From the NCBI RefSeq assembly GCF_026151205.1, contig NC_087081.1, positions 17,902,859-17,966,858 on the forward strand: a DNA stretch of 64,000 bases, given 5' to 3'. The translations under genes were made by a program, and so were the position numbers. The notes beneath the pieces were generated by a model. It made no database searches. It was not told where the DNA came from and saw only the letters and a program-made list of their open reading frames with translations. The stretch comes from Bolinopsis microptera. Taxonomy: Eukaryota > Ctenophora > Tentaculata > Lobata > Bolinopsidae. Each line of letters begins with the position of its first letter. Positions within the stretch are counted from its first letter, which is position 1. Positions 59,401 through 64,000 of this stretch are shown here, piece by piece.

Positions 59401-62400
59401 GGGGTAACGTTGCGGCACTGCACAGACACAGGGGGGTAACGTTGCGGCACTGCTCAGACACAGGGGGTAACTTTGCGGCACTGCTCAGACACAGGGGGTA
59501 ACTTTGCGGCACTGCTCAGACACAGGGGGTAACTTTGCGGCACTGCTCAGACACAGGGGGGTAACGTTGCGGCACTGCTCAGACACAGGGGGTAACGTTG
59601 CGGCACTGCTCAGACACAGGGGGTAACGTTGCGGCACTGCTCAGACACAGGGGGGGTAACGTTGCGGCACTGCTCAGACACAGGGGGTAACGTTGCGGCA
59701 CTGCTCAGACACAGGGGGTAACGTTGCGGCACTGCTCAGACACAGGGGGGTAACGTTGCGGCACTGCACAGACACAGGGGGGTAACGTTGCGGCACTGCT
59801 CAGACACAGGGGGGTAACGTTGCGGCACTGCTCAGACACAGGGGGGTAACGTTGCGGCACTGCTCAGACACAGGGGGGTAACGTTGCGGCACTGCTCAGA
59901 CACAGGGGGGTAACGTTGCGGCACTGCTCAGACACAGGGGGTAACGTTGCGGCACTGCTCAGACACAGGGGGGTAACGTTGCGGCACTGCTCAGACACAG
60001 GGGGGTAACGTTGCGGCACTGCTCAGACACAGGGGGGTAACGTTGCGGCACTGCTCAGACACAGGGGGTAACGTTGCGGCACTGCTCAGACACAGGGGGT
60101 AACGTTGCGGCACTGCTCAGACACAGGGGGGTAACGTTGCGGCACTGCTCAGACACAGGGGGTAACGTTGCGGCACTGCTCAGACACAGGGGGGTAACGT
60201 TGCGGCACTGCTCAGACACAGGGGGTAACGTTGCGGCACTGCTCAGACACAGGGGGTAACGTTGCGGCACTGCTCAGACACAGGGGGGTAACGTTGCGGC
60301 ACTGCTCAGACACAGGGGGTAACGTTGCGGCACTGCTCAGACACAGGGGGTAACGTTGCGGCACTGCTCAGACACAGGGGGTAACGTTGCGGCACTGCTC
60401 AGACACAGGGGGTAACTTTGCGGCACTGCTCAGACACAGGGGGGTAACGTTGCGGCACTGCTCAGACACAGGGGGGTAACGTTGCGGCACTGCTCAGACA
60501 CAGGGGGTAACGTTGCGGCACTGCTCAGACACAGGGGGGTAACGTTGCGGCACTGCTCAGACACAGGGGGTAACTTTGCGGCACTGCTCAGACACAGGGG
60601 GGTAACGTTGCGGCACTGCTCAGACACAGGGGGGTAACGTTGCGGCACTGCTCAGACACAGGGGGGTAACGTTGCGGCACTGCTCAGACACAGGGGGTAA
60701 CGTTGCGGCACTGCTCAGACACAGGGGGTAACGTTGCGGCACTGCTCAGACACAGGGGGTAACTTGGCGGCACTGCACAGACACAGGGGGCGGCACTGCA
60801 CAGACACAGGGGGGGGCCGCTGCTCAGACAGCATTTCAACATTACATATTTTGTATACCGTATCGTTCCTGATCATCCCTTTTGGCCACTTGATGTTCAA
60901 GATTGTCTTTAGGTGTCACCGGTGAAGTGTATCGATTTTGTCCATGGTGGCTTTTTTAGGACTTCAAATGTTCGAGTTGTATAATAGTAGCAAGGATACC
61001 ACTTGGGGCGTCATATTATAGAGCCTCAGTTAGCTACACTGACTACACACTTGTAGAGCCTCAGTTTTCTTTCAAAGGATATCTTATACCCGGATAGCCA
61101 CACTTTCTTAAACTTTTTAAAGGCTAGGTCAGCTAATATTCTTCTCCTTTGAATGTCTTTCTCGGTGCAATGAAGAGACCCCAGGGATTTGGAACCATGG
61201 GTCATTATTAGCTAATGGCTGACCATTTTTGTCCATGTCCAATTTGTTCGCCACAGTACTGAACTCTGTTTTGCTTTCATTCAGTTGAAGGTTCCAGTCC
61301 GTTAGAACTTCCTTCGCTGCAGAAAAGAATGTTTTATAAGTTTCTCAATGTCTTCGTCGGCAAAATCACAACCATCTGAGTATTCAGGCACTCAACAAAT
61401 CAACTACCGAGAATTACCTAAGGAATACGTAAAACTATACGATTAACACACTAGTCACTATCAACCATATGCCACATTTTTCACTGCCCATTCACTGTCA
61501 TATTGATAACGCTAGCAGGTGCTGATAAGACATGGGCTCAGTTATTTTATTTTATTTTATTTTATTTATTTATTTATTTTTTAAAACTTCAGACAAGAGG
61601 ACTATACTGATACAGAGCACTATACTATCGACTCTGCACTGCCCACTAATCGTTAATCCGACACAAGTAGCTTATAAAACAGTCCGTGTGATCATCTGTC
61701 GTATCAAATCCAATTATTTGTCACTATGTTAATAAATCAAGTTTTTAATTTTTTAAGTTTTGGTTTTTTTTAATGAATAAACGTAGAAGGTTACGTACAT
61801 CATAATTTTCAATTCTCATATTCACGTATATTAAATAAAATTATGTGGTTATGTATCATATATGATTTTGTAAACATTGGCCGGTGTACCAAAAACTGGT
61901 CCCCAAACTTCCACAACCATCTTAATATTCCCATATTTAAATATACAACAACAACAACAACAAAAATTTAAATATATAAATCTATAAATGCACTCATTTA
62001 CGCTAGGTACATGAGATATGTTAGTTCCATCATTAATTTTCATGCATTTGTCTGACAGTTTTTTTTTTCAGACTGAAAAGTTAGAATACACTTGTCTGAT
62101 TGTTGTGGCAATGTCCTCTCTACTCATTATGATTCAAAATGTATACTGTTTCAACCTGATCAGGAATCCTTTGTTTTGTGCGATTGATGCATCAAAATCA
62201 ATAAAATGGGGATTCAAGTAAGTTTCAAGGAGAATATGTTTACGTACTCAAGTAAGCAAATAAATACTAACAAATAGCGGTCTCTGGAGGTGTGATTATC
62301 AGAGCACCATTATCAGTATGATATATAATATATACGATGATATCGTGTAATGACATACTTAACAGTTAACGTATTTCAGGCTGTTGAATATGACAAAGTT

Positions 62401-62502
62401 TTCAGTGTGCCCTGTTGTGTTATCCCTTTATTACAACCATTTATTTAAAAGCTATCATAGTTACACTTGGTTCCAAACCGTCCTTCTGGGCAGAGCATTC
62501 AG
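47490..62502 (+). CDS. Multi-pass membrane protein gene, partial (possibly STRA6-like)
   Basis: Plus-strand exons with GT/AG ends: 47490-47577, 49510-49604, 50386-50896, 55862-55992, possibly 56925/56928-56997, then 62072-62217 and 62380-62502. The first four join in perfect phase, and the last two join with each other. One link is missing, because 55992 ends in phase 1 and 62072 starts in phase 0. Hydrophobic helices include [65 protein letters not shown] and [20 protein letters not shown]. The order of helices and some short motifs are reminiscent of the STRA6/RBP-receptor family, but that is weak. The start is not found, and the gene may continue past the window. An alternative terminal exon may lie at 51085. 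Confidence 0.5.
49605..49702. repeat. Tandem ~20-bp repeat in the intron after exon 2
   Basis: GTAACTATGGTAACTAGTA occurs about five times with variation. It begins at the splice donor (GTAAGTAACTATGG), and ATTTGCGAATTATTGTAAGT recurs at 49704, a second copy of the exon end plus donor. Confidence 0.8.
49770..50016 (-). mobile_element. tRNA-derived SINE (minus orientation)
   Basis: The minus strand starts with a tRNA-like head: TGGCCTAGTGGTTAGAGC (box A) and GGGTTCGAATCCC (box B) at tRNA spacing. The body contains GAGGGTTAAATGAGGAGGGG, which is shared with the SINE at 51537. Confidence 0.65.
50237..50263. repeat. ~24-base poly-C tract
   Basis: An uninterrupted C-run within the intron before exon 3 of the membrane-protein gene. 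Confidence 0.8.
51085..51117 (+). other. Possible alternative terminal exon of the membrane-protein gene
   Basis: After TTTATTCTTTAG the sequence AGAGCGGTTTATAGGAAAGT joins in phase to exon 50386-50896 and gives [10 protein letters not shown] then TAG. Splicing here would end the protein about 4.7 kb earlier than splicing to 55862. Both are phase-compatible. Confidence 0.3.
51190..51305. mobile_element. Degraded relative of the Harbinger-like MITE
   Basis: ATGATTAAGCTAGTGTAATTT and ACAATAGCTATGTGTAAAAC match the element at 2529-2707 in order, and the left end GGGTCACGTATTACGT is altered. The right inverted end is lost. Confidence 0.55.
51537..51835 (+). mobile_element. tRNA-derived SINE (plus orientation)
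   Basis: GGCTTAGTGGCTCAGTTGG (box A) and AGGTTCGATTCCCG (box B) form the head. The body carries GAGGGTTAAATGAGGAGCTG, shared with the minus-strand SINE at 49770-50016. The tail is AATTGAATCCTTCGGC. Confidence 0.65.
51840..55690. other. Second low-quality sequence block
   Basis: The same texture as 13440-22640: stretched homopolymers, frame-destroying indels and an abrupt return to normal sequence near 55690. It lies in the intron between exons 50386-50896 and 55862-55992. ORFs such as 53357-53713 and 55437-55102 are not supported. A GC-rich patch at 55200-55500 differs from the surroundings and may be foreign or misassembled. Confidence 0.75.
54050..55680. repeat. Degenerate ~66-bp satellite in the low-quality block
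   Basis: Phrases such as AAAGTTATGGGTAAAACCTC, AATTTAATGTTCCCTTATTT and ACCGTAACAAGGCAAGAAAG recur every ~66-70 bases, blurred by homopolymer errors, with a break at 55060-55560. Confidence 0.65.
56726..56875. repeat. 11-bp minisatellite (CTGTGCCCCAA)n
   Basis: About twelve degenerate copies. They end in an inverted pair (GTGCCCCAACTGGGGCAC). The Cys/Pro-rich ORFs 56652-56879 and 56737-57012 are translations of this repeat. Confidence 0.8.
57190..57371. mobile_element. Palindromic MITE-like element with 32-bp perfect arms
   Basis: 57190-57221 (ACTTGAATTTAAATATTATT...) and 57340-57371 are perfect inverted copies. A second hairpin (GTCTCCACTCAGTA / TACTGAGTGGAGAC) lies at 57295-57335. No clear target duplication was found. 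Confidence 0.65.
57490..61390 (-). pseudogene. RTE-like reverse transcriptase relic split by a minisatellite
   Basis: 61390-60836 (minus) carries [12 protein letters not shown] (catalytic YADD decayed to YSDG), [36 protein letters not shown] and [19 protein letters not shown], and ends [10 protein letters not shown]. The homology resumes at 57772-57490 with [14 protein letters not shown] and [18 protein letters not shown]. The 3.06-kb minisatellite sits exactly between these blocks. The closest relative in the window is the copy at 44530-45405. Confidence 0.7.
57772..60830. repeat. 3.06-kb minisatellite, ~97 copies of a 31/32-bp unit
   Basis: The unit is GCACTGCTCAGACACAGGGG followed by (G)1-2 TAACGTTGCG. 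G-runs vary from 5 to 8. Variants TAACTTTGCG and CTGCACAGAC recur, and the TAACTTT 5-G variant is repeatedly followed by a 5-G TAACGTT unit, hinting at higher-order repeats. On the minus strand it reads alternately [12 protein letters not shown] and SSAATLPPV because of the 31/32-bp alternation. These frames are not genes. Confidence 0.95.
61391..62071. other. Gap: intron sequence with simple repeats
   Basis: (TTTTA)n and (TTTA)n at 61545-61580 and (ACA)n at 61945-61965. No gene feature is supported before the exon at 62072. Confidence 0.4.
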
Positions 62503-62814
62503 GTAACTTTCTTTGTATATTAGATAATTCATCTTAAAAACTACATTCCCTGATAAGGCTCGAGATTATCACTGAGGCTCGTGCAGTGGCCGCCCTTAAT
62601 AATACCACCCTTAATAAAAATTTATCTTCTCCTACATTTTTTTCAGCAATCACCCTCAAACTTTTAGGATATGTTCTAGGGATCATTTAGAAGATTTGAC
62701 TCGAGCCGAAATTTTATTCGAATTGAAAATCTTGGACCTCAAAAAATCGTCAAAAAACGAGGTCCAAGATTTTCAAAATCGAACAAAAAGTTTTTAAAGG
62801 CCTCTCAAATTGCC

Positions 62815-62980
62815 GCCCTTAATGCCACCCTTAATTCCACCCTTAATGCCGCCCTTAATGCCGCCCTTAATGCCGCCCTTAATTCCACCCTTAATTCCAC
62901 CCTTAATGCCGCCCCTAATGGCGCCCCCTTAATACCACTCTTAATGCCGCCCTTAATTCCACCCTTAATGCCGCCCTTAA
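62815..62980. repeat. 12-bp tandem array (CCGCCCTTAATG)n
   Basis: About 13 units of GCCGCCCTTAAT or CCACCCTTAATT, each containing TTAA, ending directly at the TTAA of a family B element. It is duplicated at about 63679-63844. Confidence 0.85.
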
Positions 62981-63439
62981 GGGGGCAGGGGGGGTCTTTA
63001 TGAAATACCTCTCGAAATTAATTTTATAGTTGTTTCTGATAGAGGGGAGTAATATCTACCAGATGCTTTTGGTCCCATGGACAAATTTTGTTCCTAGCCG
63101 AAATTATTGCCGATCAAAGGTCAGCGCTCATGTGTAATTGAATTGCGCGAGCGATTTTCAATCGCGCGCCCTGAAAATCGAGTCTAAAAATCTATCTTCT
63201 CCTACATTTTTTGAGCAATCACCTTGAAACTTTCAGGATATGTTTTAAGGACCATTTAAAAACTTCTGGTCTATCAGAATTTTAAAATAGGCCTTAGAAA
63301 AGTTTTTATTCGATTTTGAAAATCTTGGACCTCGTTTTTTGACGATTTTTTCAGGTCCAAGATTTTCAAAATCGAATAAAAACTTTTCTCAAAAGACCCC
63401 CCCCCCCCCCCCTAAAAAGACCCCCCCCTGCCCCCTTAA
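62977..63439. mobile_element. Family B foldback element, shortened right arm
   Basis: TTAAGGGGGCAGGGGGGGTC at 62977 and a C-run with CCTGCCCCCTTAA at 63439 bound a 463-bp copy. The left arm is complete to the hairpin (63311-63376: GATTTTGAAAATCTTGGACC and its complement), and the right arm is almost entirely deleted. Confidence 0.75.
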
Positions 63440-64000
63440 TGGCGCCCTTAATGCCGCCCTTAATAATACCACCCTTAATAAAAATTTATCTTCTCCTACA
63501 TTTTTTTCAGCAATCACCCTCAAACTTTTAGGATATGTTCTAGGGATCATTTAGAAGATTTGACTCGAGCCGAAATTTTATTCGAATTGAAAATCTTGGA
63601 CCTCAAAAAATCGTCAAAAAACGAGGTCCAAGATTTTCAAAATCGAACAAAAAGTTTTTAAAGGCCTCTCAAATTGCCGCCCTTAATGCCACCCTTAATT
63701 CCACCCTTAATGCCGCCCTTAATGCCGCCCTTAATGCCGCCCTTAATTCCACCCTTAATTCCACCCTTAATGCCGCCCCTAATGGCGCCCCCTTAATACC
63801 ACTCTTAATGCCGCCCTTAATTCCACCCTTAATGCCGCCCTTAAGGGGGCAGGGGGGGTCTTTATGAAATACCTCTCGAAATTAATTTTATAGTTGTTTC
63901 TGATAGAGGGGAGTAATATCTACCAGATGCTTTTGGTCCCATGGACAAATTTTGTTCCTAGCCGAAATTATTGCCGATCAAAGGTTAGCGCTCATGTGTA

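Larger units (their letters stand above)
62592..64000. repeat. 864-bp tandem duplication, second copy truncated by the window end
   Basis: The sequence from about 62594 recurs from about 63458 at a constant offset of 864 bp (AATACCACCC at 62601 and 63465; TTAAGGGGGC at 62977 and 63841), with very few differences. Each unit holds a family B arm, a TTAA-rich 12-bp array and the start of another family B element. Confidence 0.9.

Noticed and set aside
57772-60830. CRISPR array
   Set aside because: Units are directly contiguous without unique spacers, and the context is animal nuclear DNA.
59327-60900. Repeating ORFs ([12 protein letters not shown] / SSAATLPPV) in the minisatellite
   Set aside because: They are by-products of the 31/32-bp repeat and are interrupted whenever two units of the same length are adjacent.

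Overview
The window is nuclear DNA from an invertebrate animal, probably marine. It is AT-rich, intron-rich and crowded with transposable elements. The animal assignment rests on spliced genes with GT/AG boundaries and clear homologues of the animal axonemal or cilium-related proteins ANKRD45, LRRC69 and CFAP157, plus Penelope, L2/CR1-like and RTE-like retroelements, P/hAT-like DNA transposons and tRNA-derived SINEs. I cannot name the phylum. No rRNA gene, canonical functional tRNA, CRISPR array or bacterial-type operon was seen.

Layout. 0-2.7 kb: a 1.5-kb inverted-repeat transposon with an 8-bp target duplication, a mariner-like transposase relic and a Harbinger-like MITE. 3.7-11.7 kb, minus strand: two exons of an unidentified gene, then a six-exon ANKRD45 homologue whose stop codon lies in a 7 x 48-bp minisatellite and whose introns hold several transposons. 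12-13.4 kb: a TA-flanked MITE and unassigned sequence. 13.4-22.6 kb: a block that reads like uncorrected long-read sequence, where nothing can be annotated reliably. 22.6-26.3 kb: simple repeats and a LINE ORF1 relic between inverted arms. 26.8-30.1 kb: a 3.2-kb relative of the first transposon, carrying a broken transposase-like gene. 30.4-35.8 kb, minus strand: a six-exon LRRC69 homologue and an intronless CFAP157 homologue. 36-43.2 kb: a nest of retroelements, in which an L2/CR1-like LINE is split by a Penelope-like element that is itself split by a hAT-like insertion with an 8-bp duplication. 44.5-45.4 kb: an RTE-like reverse transcriptase relic. 46.4-47.4 kb: a TTAA-flanked foldback element and a perfect hAT MITE. 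47.5-62.5 kb, plus strand: scattered exons of a multi-pass membrane protein (possibly STRA6-like), interrupted by SINEs, a second low-quality block (51.8-55.7 kb) and a 3-kb minisatellite. 62.6-64.0 kb: an 864-bp tandem duplication built around the TTAA foldback family and running off the window.

Host genes: ANKRD45, LRRC69 and CFAP157 all lie on the minus strand. CFAP157 is a ciliary/sperm-axoneme protein, and ANKRD45 has been linked to cilia or flagella. Co-regulation is not shown by the sequence. Most of the remainder is repeat-derived, and the repeat structures are the most informative part of the window.
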